Assembly (NCBI GenBank): GCA_029243485.1
Contig: JAQWRY010000075.1
Coordinates: 62,001 to 126,000, forward strand
Direction of reading: 5' to 3'
Source of the DNA: Candidatus Binatia bacterium
GTDB lineage: Bacteria > Desulfobacterota > Binatia > UBA12015
Length of the DNA stretch: 64,000 nt
The notes beneath the pieces were generated by a model. That model saw only the letters and a program-made list of their open reading frames with translations. It ran no database searches and had not been told where the DNA came from. The translations under genes were made by a program, and so were the position numbers. Positions 34,548-43,296 of this stretch are shown in pieces. How positions within the stretch are numbered: the stretch's first letter is position 1; the number at the start of each line of letters is the position of its first letter.

Positions 34548-37304
34548 TCAGCCGGCCTCCGGCGCGTCCCCCGTCTCGGCCGAAGCCTCAGCCCTTGGAT
34601 CCACGTCTTGCTCCTCAGCCTCCTCCGGAGTGGCCGGTTCCTCGGCCTTCGCCGTCTTCTTCGGGGCCCCGAGGGACATGATGTAGTCGCGCATCGCGAC
34701 GACCTGCTTGTCCTCGTCGCCATCGAACACGTCGGGCGGGCCTCCAGGGTAGAAGGCCGGCATCTTCGTGCCTGGCATCAGTGCCTGCGGATCCTTGATC
34801 CAAGAAAGAATCCAGTCCGGATTGAGCCGCTCGTGGGCGTACGCCAGGTTCGGCGCCCACTGCTCCATCGGTCCGGCCGGAGTCTCGTCGCCGCGGACGT
34901 GACACGCCCAGCAAGCGAAATACTCATCCGACATCAAAGCCTCGCCGGTCTTCAGCATCTCGGGCGTCGAGTCGACTGCCGGATCCCAGAAGAAGTACGG
35001 ATCCCGAAGCTCGGCCATCGCAGCGAAGTAATCCACGATCGAAGTGGTCTCGTGTTGGCTCAGCCCAAACGTCGGCATACGGATATCAAGCCAGAAGCGC
35101 AGCGGCTGGCGCGACGGGTCCTGAAGGAATCCGTAGAGCCACTCCGGCTGAACCTTCCCACCCTCACCGTTCAAGATCGGCGGAGCCTCGGTCGGATTGT
35201 CTTCGTAGAGACGGCGGACATAGCCACCCCGGTCGTCGATCACGTGGCAACCGGTGCAATTGTAGCGTTGAAGAACTCGCCGGCCCGCCTGGATCTTCTT
35301 CTCAGCCCCGTCATACTCGGCCGTGCGGTATCCAAGTGGTGGCAGAGCGCCGGTGCGACTCGCGAGCCATGTACGGAGGTTAAGGATGTCCGGGTCGGAC
35401 AGCCTGAAGTTCGGCATCAGCTGTTCGACGTGCTCGGTTTCGTAGATCCGCGGATTCTTCAACTTGTTGAAGGTCCAGGCATTCCAGGTCCGTGGGATTT
35501 CTGGATTGATGCCGAAGAACAGCTCCTCGAGCGGTTTCACGGCGAACCTCGAGAGTTCGACCCCGATCCTGGACTCTTTGTCCATACCGTTGATCGCGTG
35601 ACACCCGTAGCAGCCGTACTTCCGTACGACGGCCTCGCCCTCGGCGACCAGCTCTTCGTTTGCGAGGGTCGACTCCGTGACGACCGGCTCGGGCTTCTCG
35701 ACTCCCGCGGAGAGACTCATGAGATAAGCCGTGATGTCCCGGGCCTCGCCTTGTGTGAGGCGCAGGTTCGGCATCCGCGATTCGGGATTGTAGCCCTTCG
35801 GATCCTTGATCCACCAGTAGATGAAGCGTGCCGTAGTCTTCTCACCAACGTTGGTGAGGTTCGGTGCGTAGTCCTTGCCTGTGCCGACCGGCGTCGCAAC
35901 TTCGTCCGCCGCGAGCGCGTGACATGCGCGGCAACCGACCTTGCCGAAGAGCTCCTCGCCTTTTGCAACCTGTGCGGCATCCTCCGGGCGAATCCCGCCA
36001 GGGTCGGGGTGCGCGGCGAGCCACTCTTCTCCGTCCGCCTTACTAGACGACCAGATATACGCGGCGACGGCCTTCGACTGTTGCTCGGAGAACTCGAAGT
36101 GCGGCATCTTCGTGCGCGGCCTAAACGCGTACGGGTCAAGAATCCAATCGAACATCCACTGCGGATCGACCTTGGCCGAAACACGCCGGAGGCTCGGGCC
36201 GACGCGCGGCAGGTCGCCGTAGCCCTGAACCAGATGGCAGCCGTGGCAGCCGAGCTGCTCGAAGAGGTACTCGCCTTCGGCGAGATTCTGCGCACTCGGG
36301 AGTCGCTCGACATCGCGGTGGCAATTGAGGCAGCGTGCCTGCATCTGCTCTCCTCGAAGGAGCGGCTGCAACCAGAACCTCACTTCGCCGTGCGCCTGAT
36401 CGATGGAGTTCAAGGCAGCGCCCTGGCCGCCGTGACATGCCGTGCAACCGAATTTCTCCGGTGGATGCGCTCTCATCAGCGGATCTTGATCGGGATGCGT
36501 CGTCCAGGGCTGCGGCGCGTCTTCGAAGCCTGCCTTGTTGATGCCCATGTGGCACGACGTGCAGCGATCCACGCGGTCGACCGGCTGCTCGAAATTGTTC
36601 ACGTCGAAGTCGGGCAGGACGATCTGCTTGATCGTCGCGATCGGGGCCATCTCGATGTTGGCCACGACCGACTTCATGTTCGACAGGCGGATTTCGACGG
36701 CGGCGCGATCGGTCTCGTGAGTCGCCATCTCCCGCTGAACGGCCTTGACCGGCGCGTGGATCTCGTCGAGCTCCGCCTGAATGCGGGCAACCACCGCCTG
36801 GGTCTCTTGCCAGGCCTTCTCGTCGACGGCCCGCTGGGCGATCAGCTCGTCGCGATGTTTCTGCTTCAGACCGACGTTGCCGCCGTGCTCGATCGCGTGG
36901 TCGTATTGATACCAGGCAGCCTCGAGCTCGCTCTTCACGAAGCGAACCTGAAGGTCGGCGTCGCCCTCTGCGATCTTCGCGGCAACCATCCGCTTGTCCG
37001 CATCGGCGAGCTTCGCGGTGGTCTCAGGTGACTTCAGGCCAGCTTCGACCTCCGCCATCTTGGCGTGGAGAGCCTGGTACTCATCCTTATCGTCCAGCTT
37101 GGCCTGTTCGGCCTCGAGTTTCTCCCGCTCCATCTTCTCCGCAAGAGCGTGATAGCCGTGCTGGTACGACTTCCAGGGACGACGCAAAAATGAGTCGTCC
37201 AGAATCGTCCAGATAGCACCCACGACCAGCAGGGCCGCACAGAGTAGCCACAGACCTGAGTAGCTACGTTTTTCGTCGTCGAGATTGAGATCGCGTCTCG
37301 CCAT
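34548..37304 (-). CDS. Membrane-anchored octahaem c-type cytochrome of the bc complex
   Basis: A 918-residue protein. One N-terminal membrane helix (about 18-36, GLWLLCAALLVVGAIWTIL) is followed by a charged coiled coil (about 50-200). Eight haem motifs follow: CTSCH 248, CTACH 287, CLNCH 325, CHGCH 353, CRACH 458, CYGCH 565, CTGCH 683 and CWACH 798. The last five each have a later MPxF/MPxL (TKMPHF, SRMPNL, LMPNFR, RMPTFG, TKMPAF), so five class-I His/Met cytochrome c domains of roughly 110 residues appear to follow a three-haem N-terminal block. It ends in a low-complexity acidic tail. It closes an operon with Rieske, cytochrome b and subunit IV and presumably replaces cytochrome c1/f, passing electrons to periplasmic partners. 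Confidence 0.9.
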   Translation of the reverse strand: MARRDLNLDDEKRSYSGLWLLCAALLVVGAIWTILDDSFLRRPWKSYQHGYHALAEKMEREKLEAEQAKLDDKDEYQALHAKMAEVEAGLKSPETTAKLADADKRMVAAKIAEGDADLQVRFVKSELEAAWYQYDHAIEHGGNVGLKQKHRDELIAQRAVDEKAWQETQAVVARIQAELDEIHAPVKAVQREMATHETDRAAVEIRLSNMKSVVANIEMAPIATIKQIVLPDFDVNNFEQPVDRVDRCTSCHMGINKAGFEDAPQPWTTHPDQDPLMRAHPPEKFGCTACHGGQGAALNSIDQAHGEVRFWLQPLLRGEQMQARCLNCHRDVERLPSAQNLAEGEYLFEQLGCHGCHLVQGYGDLPRVGPSLRRVSAKVDPQWMFDWILDPYAFRPRTKMPHFEFSEQQSKAVAAYIWSSSKADGEEWLAAHPDPGGIRPEDAAQVAKGEELFGKVGCRACHALAADEVATPVGTGKDYAPNLTNVGEKTTARFIYWWIKDPKGYNPESRMPNLRLTQGEARDITAYLMSLSAGVEKPEPVVTESTLANEELVAEGEAVVRKYGCYGCHAINGMDKESRIGVELSRFAVKPLEELFFGINPEIPRTWNAWTFNKLKNPRIYETEHVEQLMPNFRLSDPDILNLRTWLASRTGALPPLGYRTAEYDGAEKKIQAGRRVLQRYNCTGCHVIDDRGGYVRRLYEDNPTEAPPILNGEGGKVQPEWLYGFLQDPSRQPLRFWLDIRMPTFGLSQHETTSIVDYFAAMAELRDPYFFWDPAVDSTPEMLKTGEALMSDEYFACWACHVRGDETPAGPMEQWAPNLAYAHERLNPDWILSWIKDPQALMPGTKMPAFYPGGPPDVFDGDEDKQVVAMRDYIMSLGAPKKTAKAEEPATPEEAEEQDVDPRAEASAETGDAPEAG

Positions 37305-37322
37305 GGATTCCCCCGCGGGCGG

Positions 37323-37496
37323 TCAAGCCGCCCCGCGGCCTTCGATCAAGCGCCCCACCAGGAACGCTCCAGATCCGACCATCAGCATCCGGAGCTCAAA
37401 ACGGAGCCCCTCCGAATTCGTAAGGCCATACATCAAGCCAAAGCCCACGGTCGTAATGCCGATGAGCTGCAGCAATTTCGCCAGGTAGAACTTCAC
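37323..37496 (-). CDS. Small membrane protein in the bc operon (57 aa)
   Basis: A GTG-started 57-residue protein, too short for usual gene callers, fits exactly between the subunit IV stop (37507) and the octahaem cytochrome ATG (37304). It has one or two hydrophobic segments (LLQLIGITTVGFGLMYGL and LMVGSGAFLVGRLI) separated by a charged loop, and ends GRGAA. Codon usage is consistent with the neighbours. It is likely a small accessory subunit of the bc complex. A weak GGG precedes the start. Confidence 0.68.
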   Translation of the reverse strand: MKFYLAKLLQLIGITTVGFGLMYGLTNSEGLRFELRMLMVGSGAFLVGRLIEGRGAA

Positions 37497-37506
37497 GTCG
37501 CCCTGT

Positions 37507-38316
37507 TCAGATATTGATCCACGGCGTTTTCATTATGTACTGGATCGACAGCAGGTGACGGAGCAGCATCTTGATGAGGACCGCCACCATGTTCAGGAAC
37601 AGGAACGACGTGAGCATGAAGCGTGTCATGCCCCAGCGCTCCATGAACTCCCGTCCCTTGAGCCAAATGACCCACGCATACATCGCAACCGTACCGACCA
37701 CGAAGAAGGCCAAGACGAGACTCCCGCCGAAGACCGCCGACCAGAAGTAGTCTCGGAAGCCGAGTAGATACGGCAGATCGATATTGACCAGTGCTTCAAC
37801 CAGGTGTGGGTCCCACTTCTCCCAGGGCCAGAACCAGTTCCAGCCCGGTCCTCGCAGAAGCGTTCCGATGACGATCAGCGAGATCCACAGAACGTGGAAC
37901 CCGAAGAAGAACGTCATCAGTTCCCATTTGCGGGGTTCGAAGCAGTAGTAGCCGTTCCCCTTGGGATTGATGTCGATGTACGGGATCACCATCAGACCCA
38001 CGATGATCAGGCTCGGCAGCGTGACGCCGGCGTGCCAGGGGTCGAAGAACACCAGGATCTCCTGAAGGCCGAGGAAGTACCACGGTGCCTTCGAGGGATT
38101 CGGTGTACGTGATGGGTTGGCCGGCTCCTCGAGAGGAGCATCGACACCGAGCGACCAAACGATCATCAGCAGGAGCACCAGAACGGTGCACAGGAACTCC
38201 GCGCGGACGAGGTGCGGCCAGGTGTGAACCTTGTCGTCACCAGGCCCGAGAGCCTTCTTGATCGATACTTCGACCCGCTTGCCAGCGGGTTCAGCAGGCT
38301 TTGCCGTCGTCGCCAT
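37507..38316 (-). CDS. Cytochrome b C-terminal subunit (subunit IV-like)
   Basis: A 269-residue membrane protein equivalent to the C-terminal part of cytochrome b (petD-like) in a split cytochrome b. It has several helices; the Qo-site PEWY element is replaced by KAPWYFLGLQEIL near residue 78, a form I believe also occurs in deltaproteobacterial bc complexes. Additional helices follow (LPSLIIVGLMVIPYIDI, FGFHVLWISLIVIGTLL, VLAFFVVGTVAMYAWVI). An N-terminal cytoplasmic extension (about 1-35) is basic. It is one gene above the 57-residue protein and 2 bases below the 27-residue microprotein. Confidence 0.9.
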   Translation of the reverse strand: MATTAKPAEPAGKRVEVSIKKALGPGDDKVHTWPHLVRAEFLCTVLVLLLMIVWSLGVDAPLEEPANPSRTPNPSKAPWYFLGLQEILVFFDPWHAGVTLPSLIIVGLMVIPYIDINPKGNGYYCFEPRKWELMTFFFGFHVLWISLIVIGTLLRGPGWNWFWPWEKWDPHLVEALVNIDLPYLLGFRDYFWSAVFGGSLVLAFFVVGTVAMYAWVIWLKGREFMERWGMTRFMLTSFLFLNMVAVLIKMLLRHLLSIQYIMKTPWINI

Positions 38317-38318
38317 TA

Positions 38319-38402
38319 TCAGAGGTCCTTGGGTGGCTTCGCGAGGACGTAGAGACCCCAGAGAATCACGCAGAACAGAACGGGCAGAACGAGAACTCTC
38401 AC
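38319..38402 (-). CDS. 27-residue membrane microprotein of the bc operon
   Basis: A GTG-started 27-residue protein (stop at 38319) with a near-perfect ribosome binding site GAGGAGA six bases upstream. It is a single hydrophobic helix, LVLPVLFCVILWGLYVLA, with a basic N-terminus and a short polar tail KPPKDL. It is wedged between cytochrome b and subunit IV, with 13 and 2 bases to its neighbours. Size and position recall the tiny single-helix subunits (PetG/L/N type) of cytochrome b6f, although no homology is claimed. Confidence 0.75.
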   Translation of the reverse strand: MRVLVLPVLFCVILWGLYVLAKPPKDL

Positions 38403-38415
38403 TTGATCTCCTCTG

Positions 38416-39186
38416 CTACAGCGCGGGCCCGGAGAAGCCGTCGCGTCGGATTCTCCAAAAGTGAACCGCGAGGAACAAACTCGTCACAAGCGGGATGAAG
38501 ATGCAGTGCAAGATGTAGAACCTCATCAGCGTCGCAGGTCCGACCTCACCTCCTCCGAAGAGGAAGGCGCGTGCATCGTAGATCGGGTTCACCCCAAGGA
38601 GTTCTTTGAATGGACCATCGTGGCCCAACACCGGTGTTGCACGTCCCATGTTCGATCCGACGGTCACAGCCCAGATTGCGAGCTGGTCCCAGGGGAGCAG
38701 GTATCCCGTGAAGCTCAGAAGAAGCGTGAGCACGAGCAGGATCACGCCGACCACCCAGTTGAACTCACGAGGTGGCTTGTAGGAACCCGTGAGGAACACC
38801 CGGAACATGTGCAGCCAGACGGCGATGACCATCCCGTGCGCAGCCCAGCGATGCATGTTCCGCATCACCACGCCGAACGGCATGTCGAACTCGAGGTACT
38901 TCATGTCGGCGTACGCGTACTGCGTGACCGGACGGTAGTAGAACATCAGGTAGATGCCGGTCACGACCGTGATCAGGAACATCAGGAACGTGATGCCACC
39001 CATGCACCAAGTGAAGCGCATGCGCGTCGCGTGCCGTCGCACCTTCGAAGGATGCAGATGCAGCCAGACGTTGCCCGAGACCATCAAGATCCGGTTTCTG
39101 GGCGTGTCGTCGTAGCCGTGACGGAAGATCGACTTCCATACCGGCGAGTCCGTAATCTGCTGCTTTAAGTCTTCCCACCAATTCAC
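38416..39186 (-). CDS. Cytochrome b, N-terminal haem-binding subunit
   Basis: A 256-residue split cytochrome b (cytochrome b6-like) from a GTG. It holds four helices with haem b ligands: MHRWAAHGMVIAVWLHMFRVFL (two histidines) near residue 105 and ILHCIFIPLVTSLFLAVHFW (two histidines) near 225, plus GYLLPWDQLAIWA. These are the expected paired histidine motifs on helices B and D. Residues 1-50 form a polar N-terminus (NWWEDLKQQITDSPVWKS). It follows the Rieske gene directly and precedes the microprotein. Confidence 0.95.
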   Translation of the reverse strand: MNWWEDLKQQITDSPVWKSIFRHGYDDTPRNRILMVSGNVWLHLHPSKVRRHATRMRFTWCMGGITFLMFLITVVTGIYLMFYYRPVTQYAYADMKYLEFDMPFGVVMRNMHRWAAHGMVIAVWLHMFRVFLTGSYKPPREFNWVVGVILLVLTLLLSFTGYLLPWDQLAIWAVTVGSNMGRATPVLGHDGPFKELLGVNPIYDARAFLFGGGEVGPATLMRFYILHCIFIPLVTSLFLAVHFWRIRRDGFSGPAL

Positions 39187-39229
39187 GGGTCGTATCTCCC
39201 TGCGTACGCTGGATCCGGTGCGGCGGCGC

Positions 39230-39820
39230 TCAGGCCTTCAGGAACGAGCCAGGCTTGCCCCACTGGCCCTTCTCGAACAGGTACTTCGTCGCTTTGTCGA
39301 TGACGATCTGACCGTCGTCGGCCAATGAGATCTTCACACGCTCGAGAGGACGCGGTGCGGGCCCCTCGAAGTTGATGCCGCTGCGATAGAACCCGCTGCC
39401 GTGGCAGGGGCACTTGAACTTCGCTTCGGCAGTGAGCCAACGCGGCGTGCAGCCGAGGTGGGTACACTTGGCCCAGAGCGCGTAGAAGCCATCCGGCTCA
39501 CGCACGATCCAGACGCGATATTCCTTCTTCCACTTCTCGCTGACCTCACCCACCGCGTAGTCGGTCGGCTTGCCCGCTTTGAAACTACTAGGCGGCAGAA
39601 AGAGAATCCGCGGAAAGGCGGATCGCACTGCTGCAAGGAGCGTCGTGACGGAGAACACCCCGAAGAGCATCCACCCCACGCGACCGAGAAGGTCGCGACG
39701 GGACCAGAGCCCCCCGAGTGCCGCCTTCTCGCGCTGACGCTTCGCGCGCTCGAGCCTCTGCTCTTCGCGACGGCGCTGCTCGGTCTGTGCCTGGTCAGCT
39801 ACTGCTTCGCCCGTTGCCAT
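39230..39820 (-). CDS. Rieske iron-sulfur protein
   Basis: A 196-residue Rieske subunit. The N-terminus is long and highly charged (about 1-40), followed by a twin-arginine-like SRRDLLGRVGWMLFG and one membrane helix (about 45-65). The 2Fe-2S ligands are CTHLGC (about 118) and CPCHGSGF (about 137), both complete. ATG at 39820 begins the leftward bc operon, with the promoter expected in the gene-free 39821-40041. It passes electrons from quinol to the octahaem cytochrome. Confidence 0.95.
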   Translation of the reverse strand: MATGEAVADQAQTEQRRREEQRLERAKRQREKAALGGLWSRRDLLGRVGWMLFGVFSVTTLLAAVRSAFPRILFLPPSSFKAGKPTDYAVGEVSEKWKKEYRVWIVREPDGFYALWAKCTHLGCTPRWLTAEAKFKCPCHGSGFYRSGINFEGPAPRPLERVKISLADDGQIVIDKATKYLFEKGQWGKPGSFLKA

Positions 39821-40041
39821 TGATCATCCATTCATCGACGCCGCTGGTACCTCGATCCAAGCCGAGCGGCCTGCGGCCGGTCTGTTCTCTTCTTCACACC
39901 GAAGAGTAGTGGCTCGAGCCCCTGCCCCACCAATGAAAACACTGAAATGGGGCCATTAGCAGTCCTGCTACAACAGGGCCCGACACACGCACCTTCGGTT
40001 AACCTGATCCCAAATTGCTTAATCTTTCCGTGACCAGATCG

Positions 40042-40434
40042 CTAGTCCGTGGAGCCCGGGGGGGCCTCACCCTCCTCTGGCGCGGCCTTGGGCCGCCTGC
40101 GGGTGATCGCCATGGCCACCCCGACGACGCACATGAAGGCCCCAATGGCCGTAATCGCGAGGCCGACGAGGCCGAAAAGTGGCATCAGCAGCACCCCCAG
40201 CACCAGGAATGGGATCCCCAGACCAAAGGGATTCAGGGGTCCGGGGCTGCTCCCGTGGGGCCGAGGCTCCTGGGAGGCGATGACCTCGGTGTCCACTTCG
40301 TCCTTGAGGACGTCGATCGCGAAGTCCCGCGCCTCTGTGCGGCCGGGGGACTTGCTGTCGTTAATCGCCTCGGCAAGCTCCTTGGCCAGCTCCGCGATCC
40401 GCTCCTCGTGCTTCTTCTGCTCGTTGTTTTCGAT
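40042..40434 (-). CDS. Small membrane protein, start uncertain
   Basis: The C-terminal part (from GTG at 40296) encodes 84 residues with two hydrophobic segments (PFGLGIPFLVLGVLLMPLFGL and VGLAITAIGAFMCVVGVAMA) and a charged tail. Upstream, the same frame continues for 46 high-GC3, helix-like codons (KKHEERIAELAKELAEAI and GRTEARDFAIDVLKDEV) until a stop at 40444-40446, with no ATG, GTG or TTG. I therefore extend the gene to an ATC at 40434 as a candidate start; a sequencing or natural frameshift upstream is the alternative. Family not recognised. Confidence 0.58.
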   Translation of the reverse strand: MENNEQKKHEERIAELAKELAEAINDSKSPGRTEARDFAIDVLKDEVDTEVIASQEPRPHGSSPGPLNPFGLGIPFLVLGVLLMPLFGLVGLAITAIGAFMCVVGVAMAITRRRPKAAPEEGEAPPGSTD

Positions 40435-40683
40435 CGATCGCGGCTAGTCCAACCCCACCCCGATGTCAACGCGGCCGCCGCCCCGCAACTCCGCCAGTGC
40501 CCTCTTACGAGACGCGGGCTGATGTGCACGAGCGGGGCGCGACGAGCCTGACGATTAGAGAAATCCCCGAGATTAAAGAAAGTCCCTACTTCGGAGCCCA
40601 AACCGTCTACCCTCCCGCTCTCAGAAAGATTGCTGCCTGAGACATGCGCCATGGCGGGGAGTCCCCCTGCCTCGGAAAGCCGT

Positions 40684-43296
40684 TCAGGCAGACAGCCGAG
40701 AAGCCTCTCCAGCCACCCGAGCGAGCTTCTGCTCGCCCTGCAGCGTCGTTTCGCGGGCAACGACCAGTGCCGCGCCAATTCGGTTCGCGATGTCCGGCAG
40801 GTCGTCGAAGTTCGGCCCGCGCCGAAGCCAGACGTCCTTCTCTCCTCGACGCGTCTCCTTCTCGAGACAGCCGATCTCGACGAGCCGTGAGATCGCATTC
40901 CCGAACGTCTGGTCGGTTGCGGCTTCGGGCTTCACGACCTCCCCGAGCAGCATCGCTGCATCGAAGTAGCGACGTAGCCGTTGAAGGAACTTCGCACGCG
41001 ACACCGGCTCTTCACCGATCTGCGCAGCCGTACGCGCGGTGATCCAGTACCCTTCGCGGAAGTTCTCGAGGATCCCGACGAGCGCGTGGACGAGCGGAAC
41101 ATGCGCGCTGGCGCCATCGACACCCGCACCGTACGCCCGAAGATAGTCGACGAGTCGGCCCGCCTCCGCGGCAACTTCTTCACGCTCGGGGAGCGGGAAC
41201 TCCCACCGGAAGAGATCGAGCCACCACCAGACCTCTTCGCTCAGATCGCGTCGCGGAACGCCGCGCAACATCGCGTGCGCGACGAGCGACGGCAGCAGGA
41301 AGAAGTGGATGCTGTTGTTCTTGTAGAAGTCGAGAACCTTACGCTTGCCGGGAGGGACACGGAGTTCCCGCACGCCCTCTTCGAGCAGCTTCGCCGACGT
41401 GAGGAAGCTCGTAATCTCAGCGAAGCTTCCCGAGGCGAGATTGCGCTCGAGGGACGACGTGAACGTCACGCCCTTCCAGCGCAGCAACTCCGCGAGCATC
41501 TGAGAGAATCGAGCGAACTCTTCGTGACCACGCGCGCCGCGCGGTGACGAGAGCAGGACGGTGGAGCTGAGAGACGTTGCGCCGACGACCGCAACGTCGT
41601 TCACGTCGCGCAGAATCTGGAAGCCGAGCTTCTGAACGAAGCGACGCTGCTCCTCCTCGACCTCGGGATCCCCCTCGCCTTCGGCGAAGCGCTGCATCCG
41701 GTCGCCGAGCAGAGCCTTCATCGAGCGCGGCTCGGCAAACGTGACGTACACCGTGCCGTTCCGCTGCGTCAGGACGCTCCGGGCACGGAGAAGCGCTCCG
41801 AAGTTCTCCTTTTGCTTCGCTTCTCCCGAGAGCTCTGCATCGTACGCGCTCTCCTCGGCGATCCGGCCGTAATGGATCGAGATGGGGACGAGGTACAGGT
41901 CGCGACGCCCGCCCTGCAGAAACGCCCGCACCACCCCTCCAAGCATGCCGAGTTTCGGGGTGAGGATCTTCCCCGTCCGACTCCGGCCGCCTTCGATGAA
42001 GAACTCCATCGTATAACCGAAGCGAATGAGCGTGCTGAGGTAGCGATGGAAGACGAGTTTATAGAGCGCGTTGTCCTCGAAGGTCCGCTTCATGAAGAAC
42101 GCACCCGACCCTCGCAGAAGTGGCCCCATCGGCCAGAACTTCAGATTGATGCCTGCCGCGATGTGCGGCGGAGAAAGGAAGTTCTGGCGGAAGATGTACG
42201 AGAGCACCATGTAGTCGAAGTGGCTTCGGTGACACGGCACCAGAACGACCGGGTGTTGCTTCACGCAGTCCGCGACGCGACCGATTCCCCGGATCTCGAC
42301 GCCGCTGAAGGCGCGCTTCCAGATCTGGTAGAACAAGCCCTCGCTGATCCCGAAGGCCAAGCCACTGAAGTTCGCGGCCATCTCCCAGAAGTAACCGCGC
42401 GCTTCCCGCCACGCCTTCCTCTCCGAGATTCCCTTCTCGGCGGCGATCCGCGTGACGGCCGCGCTCACCTCCGGTCCTTCGAAGACCCGCTCTGAGATCG
42501 ACTCGCGCGGAACGATGAGGGGTCCCCACACCGCGCGCTCCTCGTGGGCAAGCTCGCGCTGCAGCCAGTGGGTGAGGCGGCGCGCGATACGGGCCTGCCC
42601 CATCGGGCGATTTGCCGAGACGAATTCCTCGAGATCGACGACGCGCCCGACCCGAAGAATTAGATCTTCACGATTGAACGCGTACGTGACGATCTTCTTC
42701 AGGTCGTTCGGCGCGTCGTGGACACTGTAGGCGAGAGTTGAGATCCGGCTGGCCTGGCGCCGGATGACGCGTCCGCGGAACAACGAGACCGGCACCAGAT
42801 GCACCGAGCGATCCAGGCGACGCGACCGCGCGACGATCTCCGCCAGCAGGTCTGCCCCGGGGCGAGCCGCGGCGAGCCGTTCACGCGCATCACCGAGGAG
42901 CCGCGGCCGCCGCGCACGCAGAAAGATCAGGATCGGCTGACCCTGTTCGACCAGCTCGCCGGCGGCGTCGCGGTCCGGGGCGGCGTGACGTTTCGCGGGA
43001 CGGAAGCGGCCGAAAACGCGCCGAAGTGCGTCCCGGAACGGAGCGAACCAGCCCGCGCTGACGCCGTTGGCGAACCGCGCCAGGGGGAGGCCTTCCCGCA
43101 GCATCAGCCAGTTGATCAACAGATAGTCGAGTAACGAGCGCTGGCGTAGAACGTAGACGACTGTCCCGGTCTGAGCGAGCTCGCGGAGGTTCTCGACCTC
43201 TTTGCGGTCGAGGTGGACACTCGCGGTGAGCCAGCGCGACAGCCGGCCCGGCAGCCAGCCCAGGCGCTCGACCATGGCCGACGGCTGCGCGTTCAC
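40684..43296 (-). CDS. plsB: Glycerol-3-phosphate acyltransferase
   Basis: An 870-residue PlsB, the inner-membrane enzyme that makes lysophosphatidate. The acyltransferase block I is PCHRSHFDYMVLSYIF (HX4D) near residue 355, with block III EFFIEGGRSRTGKILTPKLG near 435 and block IV PISIHYGRIAEESAYDAEL. The N-terminal part carries a helical domain usual for the family. It starts at GTG 43296, overlapping the aminotransferase stop in a GTGA junction. No plsX/plsY is seen in the window. Confidence 0.94.
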   Translation of the reverse strand: MNAQPSAMVERLGWLPGRLSRWLTASVHLDRKEVENLRELAQTGTVVYVLRQRSLLDYLLINWLMLREGLPLARFANGVSAGWFAPFRDALRRVFGRFRPAKRHAAPDRDAAGELVEQGQPILIFLRARRPRLLGDARERLAAARPGADLLAEIVARSRRLDRSVHLVPVSLFRGRVIRRQASRISTLAYSVHDAPNDLKKIVTYAFNREDLILRVGRVVDLEEFVSANRPMGQARIARRLTHWLQRELAHEERAVWGPLIVPRESISERVFEGPEVSAAVTRIAAEKGISERKAWREARGYFWEMAANFSGLAFGISEGLFYQIWKRAFSGVEIRGIGRVADCVKQHPVVLVPCHRSHFDYMVLSYIFRQNFLSPPHIAAGINLKFWPMGPLLRGSGAFFMKRTFEDNALYKLVFHRYLSTLIRFGYTMEFFIEGGRSRTGKILTPKLGMLGGVVRAFLQGGRRDLYLVPISIHYGRIAEESAYDAELSGEAKQKENFGALLRARSVLTQRNGTVYVTFAEPRSMKALLGDRMQRFAEGEGDPEVEEEQRRFVQKLGFQILRDVNDVAVVGATSLSSTVLLSSPRGARGHEEFARFSQMLAELLRWKGVTFTSSLERNLASGSFAEITSFLTSAKLLEEGVRELRVPPGKRKVLDFYKNNSIHFFLLPSLVAHAMLRGVPRRDLSEEVWWWLDLFRWEFPLPEREEVAAEAGRLVDYLRAYGAGVDGASAHVPLVHALVGILENFREGYWITARTAAQIGEEPVSRAKFLQRLRRYFDAAMLLGEVVKPEAATDQTFGNAISRLVEIGCLEKETRRGEKDVWLRRGPNFDDLPDIANRIGAALVVARETTLQGEQKLARVAGEASRLSA

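Noticed and set aside
33999-37031. A 1010-codon open frame on the plus strand across the OmpA and octahaem genes
   Set aside because: Antisense to eight CxxCH motifs and the OmpA domain; not a gene.
40435-40683. Possible riboswitch or small RNA above the small membrane protein gene
   Set aside because: Two similar TTTCTTTAATC/TTTCTCTAATC segments were seen but no known riboswitch core or stable hairpin could be recognised.
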